Below, piece by piece: positions 45,610 through 53,434 of a stretch of DNA of 64,000 bases. Location: positions 211,363 through 275,362 of the forward strand of contig NZ_JAGPXT010000006.1 of the NCBI RefSeq assembly GCF_018070465.1, in the 5' to 3' direction. Position 1 is the stretch's first letter. Each line of letters opens with the position of its first letter. The translations under genes were made by a program, and so were the position numbers. Origin of the DNA: Micromonospora sp. C95 (GTDB lineage: Bacteria > Actinomycetota > Actinomycetes > Mycobacteriales > Micromonosporaceae). The notes below the pieces were generated by a model. The model did not search any database and was not told the origin of the DNA. It saw only the letters and a list, made by a program, of their open reading frames with translations.

Positions 45610-47239
45610 GGGACGCCTCCTCCTTCCGGTCACCTGGCCGGGCCCGGCGCAGGCGTCGACCCAGGCCGGTCAGCAGTGGCCGCAGGTCCTGCCGGTCGAC
45701 CAGCCACACCACGGCGAGGAACACGACAGCCACCAGGACTCCGGACAGCATGCCCTGCATCAGTGCCGTCCACCGCGCCGGGGGGTCGTCCCCGGCGCCC
45801 AGCAGCCGCAGCATCCCCACCGCCGCGACGGCGGCCACACCGCCGGCCAGCAGACCGGCACCGCCGGCCCGTCCGGCACCGGCGAGTGCCTCCCGTCCGG
45901 CCGACCGGGCGACCGCGACCAGCAGCAGCGCGCCGAGCAGCAGCATTCCCGCCGAGTTGGCCAACGCCACCGCCAACACCCGGTCGGCCACCGGGAGCAG
46001 CGCCGACAGCGGAAGCAGCACCAGCGGCACCGTCAGCCAGCCGGCGGAGATGGTGACGGTCGCCGCCCGCGTCGCACCTCGGGCGTACAAGGCGCGCGAC
46101 AACACCGCGAACAGGCCGTACCCGAGCAGCCCGGGCGCGTAACCGGCGATCGCGGCGGCGGTCGCGTCGCTGTCGAGCGGGAAGAACCGGCCGATCGGGC
46201 CGGCCGCGCCGACGAGTCCCGCGGCACCGAGGAAGCTGCACAGCAGCACCCCGCGCAGCGTCGCCGACAGCACGTTCCGGTAGGTCCGCTCGTCCGTGCC
46301 CGCCGCCGTGGCCAGGGCCGGGTACGCGGCGGTGGCCAGCGGCACCGCCAGCACCGCCCAGGGCAGCAGGTAGAACGTCTGCGCCAGGTTGAACACCTGG
46401 AACGCCTCGGTCCGACCGCTGGAGAGCCGATAGAGGATCACCGCCAGCGCGACCTGCTGGGCGGTGACCGTCACCACGCCGGCCACCGCCAGCCCGCGCA
46501 CCCGGACCCGGGCGTCGGGAGGCAACGTGTACCCGGGGCGCAGCGGCAGCCGCAGCCGACGCAGCGGGATCAGCAGCGACAGTGACAGCACCACCACGCC
46601 GAGGGTGGTGCCCACCGACAGGATCAACTCGCCGCCGCGGCCCGCCTGCGCCACGCTGGCCCCGGTACCGGCGACCCCGGCGAAGACCAGGTAGACCACG
46701 ACCACCGTGAGGCTGGACAACAGCGGGGCGATCACCGGCCAGGCGAACCGCCGGTGCGCCTGGAGCACGCCGGTGAGCACGATGCCGACGCCGTACAGCG
46801 GCAGTTGCGGCGCGAAGACCCGCAGCATCCGGACGGCGGCCGCCAGCTCCTCCGGTGACCGGCTGTCACCGAGCGCGCTGATGATCGGCCCGGCGCCCAG
46901 AGCCACCAGCGCGGCGAGCGGCACGAGCAGCGTCACCGTCCAGGTGAGCAGGGCACCGGTGGTGGCCGCGACCGCCGACCGGTCCCCCGCCGCGACCGCT
47001 CCGGCGAGCAGCGGTACGACCAGGCTGGCCAACGCCCCACCCGCGACGATCTCGAAGATGATGTTCGGAATGGTGTTCGCGAGCAGGTACATCGCGCCCA
47101 GGTCGCTGTCCTGCACCACCCAGGTGAACACGGCGGTACGACCGAACCCGGCGAGCCTGCTGAGCACGGTGAGTGCGGCGATGAGGGCCGCCGCTCCGGC
47201 CACCCGGCCGGCGCCGACGAGGGGGGCCGGTCTGGTCAC
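45605..47239 (-). CDS. MurJ/MviN-type lipid-linked precursor flippase (paralogue)
   Basis: 544 aa from a GTG at 47239, next to the stop of the MraY-like gene; a start at 47275 would overlap it. About 14 membrane helices of the MOP/MviN type: LTVLSRLAGFGRTAVFTWVV, LANTIPNIIFEIVAGGALAS, VFAPQLPLYGVGIVLTGVLQ, FNLAQTFYLLPWAVLAVPLA. The canonical actinobacterial MurJ lies near the origin in a gene fused to a kinase-like domain; this copy lacks that and is next to a transferase and glycosyltransferase. It is therefore probably an extra flippase, perhaps for a different lipid-linked glycan. Confidence in fold is high, in substrate low. Confidence 0.9.
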   Translation of the reverse strand: MTRPAPLVGAGRVAGAAALIAALTVLSRLAGFGRTAVFTWVVQDSDLGAMYLLANTIPNIIFEIVAGGALASLVVPLLAGAVAAGDRSAVAATTGALLTWTVTLLVPLAALVALGAGPIISALGDSRSPEELAAAVRMLRVFAPQLPLYGVGIVLTGVLQAHRRFAWPVIAPLLSSLTVVVVYLVFAGVAGTGASVAQAGRGGELILSVGTTLGVVVLSLSLLIPLRRLRLPLRPGYTLPPDARVRVRGLAVAGVVTVTAQQVALAVILYRLSSGRTEAFQVFNLAQTFYLLPWAVLAVPLATAAYPALATAAGTDERTYRNVLSATLRGVLLCSFLGAAGLVGAAGPIGRFFPLDSDATAAAIAGYAPGLLGYGLFAVLSRALYARGATRAATVTISAGWLTVPLVLLPLSALLPVADRVLAVALANSAGMLLLGALLLVAVARSAGREALAGAGRAGGAGLLAGGVAAVAAVGMLRLLGAGDDPPARWTALMQGMLSGVLVAVVFLAVVWLVDRQDLRPLLTGLGRRLRRARPGDRKEEASR

Positions 47240-47240
47240 G

Positions 47241-48128
47241 TCAGTCGGCGCGTCGGCCCAGCGCGTCGAGCTCACGCAGCCCCGGCGTGCTCGCGATGAC
47301 CTTCGTGAAGCTCACCTTCTCGCTGGCGGCGGTGAGCCCGGCGAGGACGGCCAGCAGCCCGGCCCGGCCGACCGGGCCGGTACGGGCGGCAAGCGCCACC
47401 CCGAGCACCGCACCGAGGGCGTTCGCGCCGCTGTCGCCGAGCATCACGTCCTCGGCGAGGTCGGCCGGGAGCAGCCCGGCGGCGGCACCGGCCGCGCCCG
47501 AGGCGATCCCGCCGTGGCGGCCACCGCTCAGCGGCGCACCGAGCAGCAGACCCGACTTCAGTGCCCGTCCCGGGCGCAGGTCGAGCAGGTTGACCAGGTT
47601 CGCCGTGCCGGCCACCACTCCGGCGCCGAACAGCACGTCGAGGCCCCGCCCCAGCGGGCCCTGTCGACGCCGACGAGGATGCCCGGCCACGTCGCGGTCG
47701 GCGGCGAGCAGGATCGCCGCTCCCAGACCGGCCGCACCCACTCCGACGATCTTGACAAGGCCGGCGGTGACCCGGCCCTGCCGCAACGCGGCCAGGTGAC
47801 CGGCGAAACCCTTGGCCGTCTTCTGCTCCGGGCGGGCACCGACGATGTCGTCGTAGAGGCCCACCGCACCGGCGCCGAGCCCGGCCACCAGGGTCGCCGC
47901 CCCGGCCGGCACGCTCGCCGCCCCGCCGGCCGCGGCGCCCGAGGCTCCCAGGGCGAGGGCCGGGCCGGCGGCCAGGGTCACGGTGCGTCCCCGGAAGTTG
48001 GTCCGTTCCAGAGCCGGCGCGCGCGGCGCGGCGCGGATCACGCGAAGCGCGCACCGGGCGGCGATCGCCCCGGCCCCGGCCACCAGCAGTCGACCGAAGA
48101 CCGTCACGTCGCCGTCCCGCTCACTCAC
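47241..48128 (-). CDS. Small MraY/WecA-like phospho-sugar transferase
   Basis: 295 aa, membrane protein. Shared with MraY/WecA (polyprenyl-phosphate phospho-sugar transferases): NFRGRTV, the metal-binding GLYDDIVGARPEQKTAKGFA, NLVNLLDLRPGRALK and GDSGANALGAVLG. The NxxNxxD core is kept but the usual DGLDGLA run is changed to DLRPGRALK, and the protein is shorter than MraY (about 360). Could link a sugar phosphate to a polyprenyl carrier. Sits between SteB and a MurJ-like flippase, so a dedicated envelope glycan is likely. Confidence 0.85.
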   Translation of the reverse strand: MSERDGDVTVFGRLLVAGAGAIAARCALRVIRAAPRAPALERTNFRGRTVTLAAGPALALGASGAAAGGAASVPAGAATLVAGLGAGAVGLYDDIVGARPEQKTAKGFAGHLAALRQGRVTAGLVKIVGVGAAGLGAAILLAADRDVAGHPRRRRQGPLGRGLDVLFGAGVVAGTANLVNLLDLRPGRALKSGLLLGAPLSGGRHGGIASGAAGAAAGLLPADLAEDVMLGDSGANALGAVLGVALAARTGPVGRAGLLAVLAGLTAASEKVSFTKVIASTPGLRELDALGRRAD

Positions 48129-48232
48129 GCCATCCCCTCCCGCCGACCGGCGGAGATCGTCGGATCGGGCACCGGGTGCCCCATCAGGTCACTGAACCCC
48201 TCGTCAACCCGAACCGCTCGGCGCGATCGCAC
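48125..48232 (-). CDS. Possible 35-residue ORF coupled to the MraY-like gene
   Basis: From a GTG at 48232 to a TGA that overlaps the MraY-like start as GTGA. Reads FSDLMGHPVPDPTISAG then RREGMA, better than random, with AGGAG directly adjacent to the GTG (spacing too short). Possibly a translational coupler or a remnant. Confidence 0.3.
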   Translation of the reverse strand: MRSRRAVRVDEGFSDLMGHPVPDPTISAGRREGMA

Positions 48233-48281
48233 CTCCTGCGGCCCGGCCGACGGGTCGGCCGGCGCGGCGGATGAGAAGGGT

Positions 48282-49223
48282 TCACTGGGGCAGTTTAGGC
48301 ACCAACGAGGCGGCACTGTCACCGACGCCGAAGTGACCGGCCTTACGCTCGGCGAGCTGCTGCACGAGCGCCAGGGTGGTGACCAGCTGACCTTGGACGG
48401 TGTTGGCGTTGTCGATGGTGGAGATGGTCTGGGCGAGCACTGCGTCGCCCCGGACGAAGGCCACCAGGTTGCCGCCGGCCGAGCCGTTGCCGGCCACCAC
48501 GATCGCCCCGGTCCGGTCGAACTGCTCCGCGATCTTCACCACGGACTCGTCCTTCTTGGCGGAGTCCTTGTCCACGTACGGCTGCCCACTGACCACCACG
48601 ACGGCCTCGGCCGGCGCGGTGATCCGGTCCGAGGTGGTCAGGTAGTTGGCGTTGCCGTACGCGGCCAGCACCGCCCGCCGGTCGGCCTCGGTGACCGGCT
48701 CGGCGCCGGCGGGCTGGTCCAGCAGCACCGTGGCCAGCAGGGCGCTGGAGGTCTCGACGCCGTGTCCGTTGCCGGGCAGCCCCTCGGTCGGCGCGTCGGT
48801 CGGTCGGGCCGCGGTGACCGCCAGTTCGAGCAGGTCGTTGTTGTTCTCCGGGTTGATGAACTTGTCCTGCAGGTCGATCCGCCCGGTGACGTCGGCGCCG
48901 GCCAGCTGGAGCATGTTGAGCACCCCCTCGGTGTGCTCGCGACCGGTGGGCAGGCTGAGCACCAGCACCCGCTTGCCGCTGAGCGTGCCCGGCAGCATCA
49001 CCTGGGCCATCTCGGCGGCGAAGTCCTCCTCCAGCTCCAGTTCCCGCTGCATGTTCTGGACCGCCTGGCGCTGGTGCTGGTTGTCCTTACGCAGTTCGTT
49101 GACGGTCTCCCGGAGCGAGTCCGCGACCGGACCGTTGAGCGCGGCGGTACCGACCACCAGGCCGATCGCCAGGGCGAGGAAGACCGCGGTCAGGGAAACC
49201 ACGTGGTACCGGAAGTTGATCAC
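48282..49223 (-). CDS. steB: SteB/MctB-like protein, coiled-coil envelope protein
   Basis: 313 aa. N-terminal membrane segment (YHVVSLTAVFLALAIGLVVG) and an extracytoplasmic body with coiled-coil 38-75 (RETVNELRKDNQHQRQAVQN, MQRELELEEDFAAEM). Matches the Rv1698 type, named MctB (copper transport) in mycobacteria, and SteB in corynebacteria, where it works with SteA in cell separation. Adjacent to steA in the same order as Rv1697-Rv1698. Confidence 0.93.
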   Translation of the reverse strand: MINFRYHVVSLTAVFLALAIGLVVGTAALNGPVADSLRETVNELRKDNQHQRQAVQNMQRELELEEDFAAEMAQVMLPGTLSGKRVLVLSLPTGREHTEGVLNMLQLAGADVTGRIDLQDKFINPENNNDLLELAVTAARPTDAPTEGLPGNGHGVETSSALLATVLLDQPAGAEPVTEADRRAVLAAYGNANYLTTSDRITAPAEAVVVVSGQPYVDKDSAKKDESVVKIAEQFDRTGAIVVAGNGSAGGNLVAFVRGDAVLAQTISTIDNANTVQGQLVTTLALVQQLAERKAGHFGVGDSAASLVPKLPQ

Positions 49224-49250
49224 GCTTGAAGCCTCTTGATCGGTCGGGAG

Positions 49251-50438
49251 CTAGAAGAGCTGGCCGAGCTGGAACACGAAATTGTCCCACCACTCGGAGA
49301 CCACGCCCAGGTACGCCTTGCCGACGGTGGAGACGGCCACCGCCGACGCCATGGCGGCCAGCGCCGACAGGACCAGCAGCAGCAGGGACGACCCCGAGAT
49401 GCTCTGCCGGTACAGCCGGCTGACGCCCTTGGCGTCGACCAGCTTGCCACCGACCTTGAGCCGGGTGAGGAACGTCGACGCCATGCCGCCGCGCCCCTTG
49501 TCGAGAAACTCGACGAGCGTGGCATGGGTACCCACCGCGACGATCAGCGAGGCGCCCTTCTCGTCGGCCAACAGCATGGCGAGATCCTCGCTGGTGGCGG
49601 CGGCGGGGAAGGTCACCGCCGGCACGCCGAGGCCGTTGACGCGGGGCAGCCCCGGCGCCCGCCCGTCCGGGTACGCATGCACGATCACCTCGGCGCCGCA
49701 GCGCAGCACGTCGTCGGTGACCGAATCCATGTCGCCGATGATCATATCGGGGGTGTAGCCCGCCTCGACCAGGGCGTCGGCGCCCCCGTCGACGCCGATC
49801 AGCACCGGCTTGAACTCCCGGATGTACGGGCGCAGCACGTCCAGGTCGGCCTTGTAGTCGTAGCCCCGGACCACGATCAGACAGTGCCGGCCCTGCACCT
49901 CGGTGGCGATCTCGGGCACTCCGACACCGTCGAGCAGCAGGTCGCGTTCCTGCTTGAGGTAGTCCATCGTGTTGGCGGCGAACGCCTCCAACTGCACCGA
50001 AAGGCCCTCCCGGGCGTCGGTCATCGCCTTGGCGACGCTCTCGGCGTCCTGGAGGCTGCCGTGTGCCACCGGATCGTCGTCCAGGTAGACGGTGTTGCCC
50101 TCGATGCGCACCGTGTCGCCCTCACGGATCCGCTCGAAGACGCCCTCGCCGAGGTCGTCGAGCAGCGGGATGCCCGCCGCGATCAGCACCTCCGGCCCGA
50201 GGTTGGGGTAACGGCCGGAGACCGACGGCTTGGCGTTGAGCACCGCACCGACGCCGACGGCGACGAGCGAGTCGGCGGCGACCCGGTCCAGGTCGACGTG
50301 GTCGATGACCGCGATGTCGCCGGGGCGGAGCCGGCCGACCAGCCGTTTCGTCCGGCGGTCCAGGCGCGCGGTGCCGAGGATCTGTCCCGGTTCCGCGTTC
50401 CGGGCCCGGCGCAACGTGGGTAGACGCATCGTGACCAT
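49251..50438 (-). CDS. steA: SteA-like cytokinetic ring protein
   Basis: 395 aa. Large cytoplasmic domain about 1-340 related to thiamin-pyrophosphokinase-like folds (GIPLLDDLGEGVFERIREGD, IGVDGGADALVEAGYTPDMI, IGDMDSVTDDVLRCGAEVI), followed by one C-terminal membrane helix (SSLLLLVLSALAAMASAVAV) and a short tail. SteA binds the divisome side in corynebacteria and cooperates with SteB and RipC-FtsEX for daughter-cell separation. Follows recN and precedes steB. Confidence 0.93.
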   Translation of the reverse strand: MVTMRLPTLRRARNAEPGQILGTARLDRRTKRLVGRLRPGDIAVIDHVDLDRVAADSLVAVGVGAVLNAKPSVSGRYPNLGPEVLIAAGIPLLDDLGEGVFERIREGDTVRIEGNTVYLDDDPVAHGSLQDAESVAKAMTDAREGLSVQLEAFAANTMDYLKQERDLLLDGVGVPEIATEVQGRHCLIVVRGYDYKADLDVLRPYIREFKPVLIGVDGGADALVEAGYTPDMIIGDMDSVTDDVLRCGAEVIVHAYPDGRAPGLPRVNGLGVPAVTFPAAATSEDLAMLLADEKGASLIVAVGTHATLVEFLDKGRGGMASTFLTRLKVGGKLVDAKGVSRLYRQSISGSSLLLLVLSALAAMASAVAVSTVGKAYLGVVSEWWDNFVFQLGQLF

Positions 50439-50547
50439 CCTGGCATGTGAGGCAGGCGAATCTGTCGCGACATGCCTGAGCAGGGCCGCCTACCCAGGGA
50501 AGCACAGATGGGCGAAGGCCGGTGTGCCTCCGCTCACAATCGCGGTC

Positions 50548-52305
50548 TCACGACCGCCGTTCCCTGGCCGCCACGGCCAGGAGTTCCTCGGCGTGGGCGA
50601 TACCCAGATCCGAATCCGGCAAACCCGCGAGCATCCGGGCGAGTTCCCGGGCCCGCTCGGTGTCCTCCACCACCCGGACCCCGCTGGTGGTGACCGCGCC
50701 GCCGGTGTCCTTGGCCACCACCAGGTGCCGGTCGGCGAAGGCGGCGACCTGCGGCAGGTGGGTCACCACCAGAACCTGGTGGCTGCGGGCCAGCCGGGCC
50801 AGCCGGCGGCCGATCTCCACCGCCGCCTGGCCGCCCACGCCCGCGTCGACCTCGTCGAAGACCAGCGTCGGTGGACCACCGGAACCGGCGAAGACCACCT
50901 CGATGGCGAGCATCACCCGGGACAGCTCGCCGCCGGAGGCACCCCGTTGCAGAGGCAGGGACGGCGCGCCGGGGTGGGCCAGCAGCCGCAGCTCGACCTC
51001 GTCACCGCCGTCGGGTCCGACGCCGACGTCGGCCCCGTTGACCGGCAACGTGGGTTCGGCCCGACCGGCGGGTCGGGGCAGCACCGCCACCTCGATCCGG
51101 GCGTGCGGCATCGCCAGCCCGGCCAACTCGACGGTGACCTGCTCCGCGAAGCGCGCCGCCGCCTCCTGCCGGGACGCCGACAGCCGGCCGGCCAGCTCGG
51201 CCACCTCGCCGGCCAACCGGGACGCCTCCCGGTCCAGCTCGTCGAGCAGTTCGTCGGAGTTGTCCAGCTCGGACAGTCGGGTCCGGGCCCGCTCCGCCCA
51301 GGCGAGTACGCCGTCGATGTCGTCGGCGTACTTGCGGGTCAACGCGCGCAACGCGGCCCGCCGCTCGTAGAGGGCCTGCAACCGGGCCGGATCGGCGTCC
51401 AGGCTGGCGAGGTAGGTGGACAGCTCCACCGACACGTCGGCGACGAGCGTGGCCGCCTCCTCCAGGCGCACGGCCAGTTCACCGAGCGCCGGATCGGTGC
51501 CGACCTGCGCCTCGAGCGTGCGCCGGGCGGTGCCGAGCAACGTCGAGGCGTCGGGCGTGTCGTCGGTGGCCTCAAGCCCACCGGCCACGCACTGATGGGC
51601 CAGCTGGGCCGCGGTACGCAGACCCTCCGCGTGCTCCAGTCGCTGCGTCTCCGCCTTCAGCTCGTCGTCCTCACCCGGCTGCGGATCGACCCGGGTGATC
51701 TCGTCAAGGCCCAACCGGAGCAGGTCGGTCTCCTGGTGGCGTTCCCGCGCGTTACGTCGCCGGTCGGCCAGGTCGTCGACCACCCGACGCCATCGGGTGA
51801 ACGCGTCCCGCGTCGCGTCGAGCAGCTTCTCGTGCTCGGGGCCGGCGAACCGGTCCAACGCGGCCCGCTGCTCAGCCGGGCGCAGCAACCGCAGCTGGTC
51901 GGACTGGCCGTGGACCGCGACCACCTGCTCGCCGACCTCGCCGAGCATCGACACCGGCATCCCGCGACCACCCAGGTGGGCCCGGGACCGACCCTCCACC
52001 GTGACCGTACGGCTCAGCAGCACGCAGCCGTCCTCGTCGGGTTCACCTCCGGCGTCGGTGATCCGGGCGTGCACCGTCTCCGCCACCCGGCCACCGAGAC
52101 GCAGCCGGCCCTCGACGACGGCGCGGCCAGGTTCGGCGCGTACCCGGCCGGCGTCGGCCCGACCACCGAAGAGCAGGCCGAGCCCGGTCACCACCATCGT
52201 CTTGCCGGCACCGGTCTCGCCGGTGATGACGTTCATGCCGCGGGTCAGCGGCAACGTCGTGTCCTCGATGACGCCCAGTCCGGTGATGCGTAGCTCCTCC
52301 AGCAC
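50548..52305 (-). CDS. recN: DNA repair protein RecN
   Basis: 585 aa. SMC-like ATPase: N-terminal Walker A GETGAGKT (29-36), long coiled-coils in the middle, and C-terminal GASGGELSRVMLAIEVVFAG (signature) with DEVDAGVGGQAA (Walker B). Recruited to double-strand breaks for recombinational repair. Precedes steA; upstream is a divergent regulator gene whose start is 92 bp away. Confidence 0.97.
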   Translation of the reverse strand: MLEELRITGLGVIEDTTLPLTRGMNVITGETGAGKTMVVTGLGLLFGGRADAGRVRAEPGRAVVEGRLRLGGRVAETVHARITDAGGEPDEDGCVLLSRTVTVEGRSRAHLGGRGMPVSMLGEVGEQVVAVHGQSDQLRLLRPAEQRAALDRFAGPEHEKLLDATRDAFTRWRRVVDDLADRRRNARERHQETDLLRLGLDEITRVDPQPGEDDELKAETQRLEHAEGLRTAAQLAHQCVAGGLEATDDTPDASTLLGTARRTLEAQVGTDPALGELAVRLEEAATLVADVSVELSTYLASLDADPARLQALYERRAALRALTRKYADDIDGVLAWAERARTRLSELDNSDELLDELDREASRLAGEVAELAGRLSASRQEAAARFAEQVTVELAGLAMPHARIEVAVLPRPAGRAEPTLPVNGADVGVGPDGGDEVELRLLAHPGAPSLPLQRGASGGELSRVMLAIEVVFAGSGGPPTLVFDEVDAGVGGQAAVEIGRRLARLARSHQVLVVTHLPQVAAFADRHLVVAKDTGGAVTTSGVRVVEDTERARELARMLAGLPDSDLGIAHAEELLAVAARERRS

Positions 52306-52397
52306 AGCAACCGACAGTAGCCGCGTGGCCCGACACTTGACCAGCCGGCGCGGGCCCCGGCGTGCCCCGGACCGGCGTCGTCGTACAGTTCTGCCTC

Positions 52398-53390
52398 ATG
52401 TTGCAGGTGATCGGCCTGACCTCGGCGGAGGAGGAGCTCTACCGCTGTCTGGTGCAGCTCACCAGGGCGCGGGTCGAGGAGTTGGCCGAGCGGCTGCACC
52501 GCTCCCACGTCGACATCCTCAACCACCTCGACGCCCTGCGCGCCAAGGGGCTGGTGCAGCCGGTCGGCCCGGAACCGGACGCCCCGCTGCGCCCGCTCGC
52601 GCCGGATGTACCGCTCGGCGGGGTGCTGCTGCGCCAGCAGGAGGCGCTCGAGACAGCCCGCGCCTCGGTCACCCAGCTCGCCGAGGAATACCGGGCCGCG
52701 ATGCGGCGGCACGACGCCGAGCACCTGGTGGAGGTGATCACCGGAGCGCGGATGCTCCGCGAACGCCTGCGCGACCTGCAGAACGCCGCCCGGGACGAGG
52801 TGCTCTGGTTCTGCCGGGCCAACCCATTGGCGATGCCCGGCCAGGACAACGTCGAGGAGTTCCACGCGCTCGCCCGGGGTGTGCGCTACCGGGCCATCTA
52901 CGAACGCGAGATGCTCCTCGAACCGGGCGCGTTGCAGGACGTCGAGCAGGGCGTACGCGCCGGTGAGCAGGCCCGGGTCGTCGACCGGCTGCCGGTGCGC
53001 CTGGCCATCGTGGACGCCCGGACAGCGGTCTGCCCGCTGGTACCGGATCGCGGCAGCGGCGAACCGAGCGCTGCGGTGATCGGTCGCAGTCAGCTGCTCG
53101 ACGCGCTGCTGGCCCTGTTCGAGAGCCAGTGGCGCATCGCCACGCCGCTGCGCGCCAGCGCACCATCGAACAACCCGGAAGAACCGGCCGCCGAGGGCTA
53201 CCGGCCGGACGCCGAGGAGGTGCGGCTGCTGTCGCTGTTCGTGGCCGGGGTACCGGACAAGTCCATCGCGTCGCAGCTCGGCGTCAGCCGGCGGACCGTG
53301 CAGCGCCGGCTCGCCGACCTGATGGACGTCGCCGGTGTGGACACCCGACCGGGACTGGCCTTCCAGGTCGCCCGCCGAGGCTGGATCTGA
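52398..53390 (+). CDS. TrmB/LuxR-type transcriptional regulator
   Basis: 330 aa from the ATG at 52398. TACAGT, a -10-like hexamer, lies eight bases before it and there is no Shine-Dalgarno, so the mRNA may be leaderless. N-terminal TrmB-like winged helix (LTSAEEELYRCLVQLTRARV), a middle domain related to stress-sensor regulators, and a C-terminal LuxR-type HTH (LSLFVAGVPDKSIASQLGVS). Such HTH/LuxR hybrids in actinobacteria act on neighbouring genes. It faces the S8 protease convergently with a shared hairpin between them. Confidence 0.88.
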   Translation: MLQVIGLTSAEEELYRCLVQLTRARVEELAERLHRSHVDILNHLDALRAKGLVQPVGPEPDAPLRPLAPDVPLGGVLLRQQEALETARASVTQLAEEYRAAMRRHDAEHLVEVITGARMLRERLRDLQNAARDEVLWFCRANPLAMPGQDNVEEFHALARGVRYRAIYEREMLLEPGALQDVEQGVRAGEQARVVDRLPVRLAIVDARTAVCPLVPDRGSGEPSAAVIGRSQLLDALLALFESQWRIATPLRASAPSNNPEEPAAEGYRPDAEEVRLLSLFVAGVPDKSIASQLGVSRRTVQRRLADLMDVAGVDTRPGLAFQVARRGWI

Positions 53391-53396
53391 ACCGGA

Positions 53397-53428
53397 CGGG
53401 CGGGGCAGCCGCCCGGCCACCCCGCCCG
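53397..53428. terminator. Bidirectional hairpin between regulator and S8 protease
   Basis: Arms CGGGCGGGG (53397-53405) and CCCCGCCCG (53420-53428), loop 14, between two convergent stops (53390 and 53435). Confidence 0.6.
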
Positions 53429-53434
53429 GCCACG

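Noticed and set aside
46707..49229. 840-codon rightward frame
   Set aside because: Antisense to the flippase, MraY-like and SteB genes; composition is Gln/Arg/His-rich as expected of a high-GC shadow.
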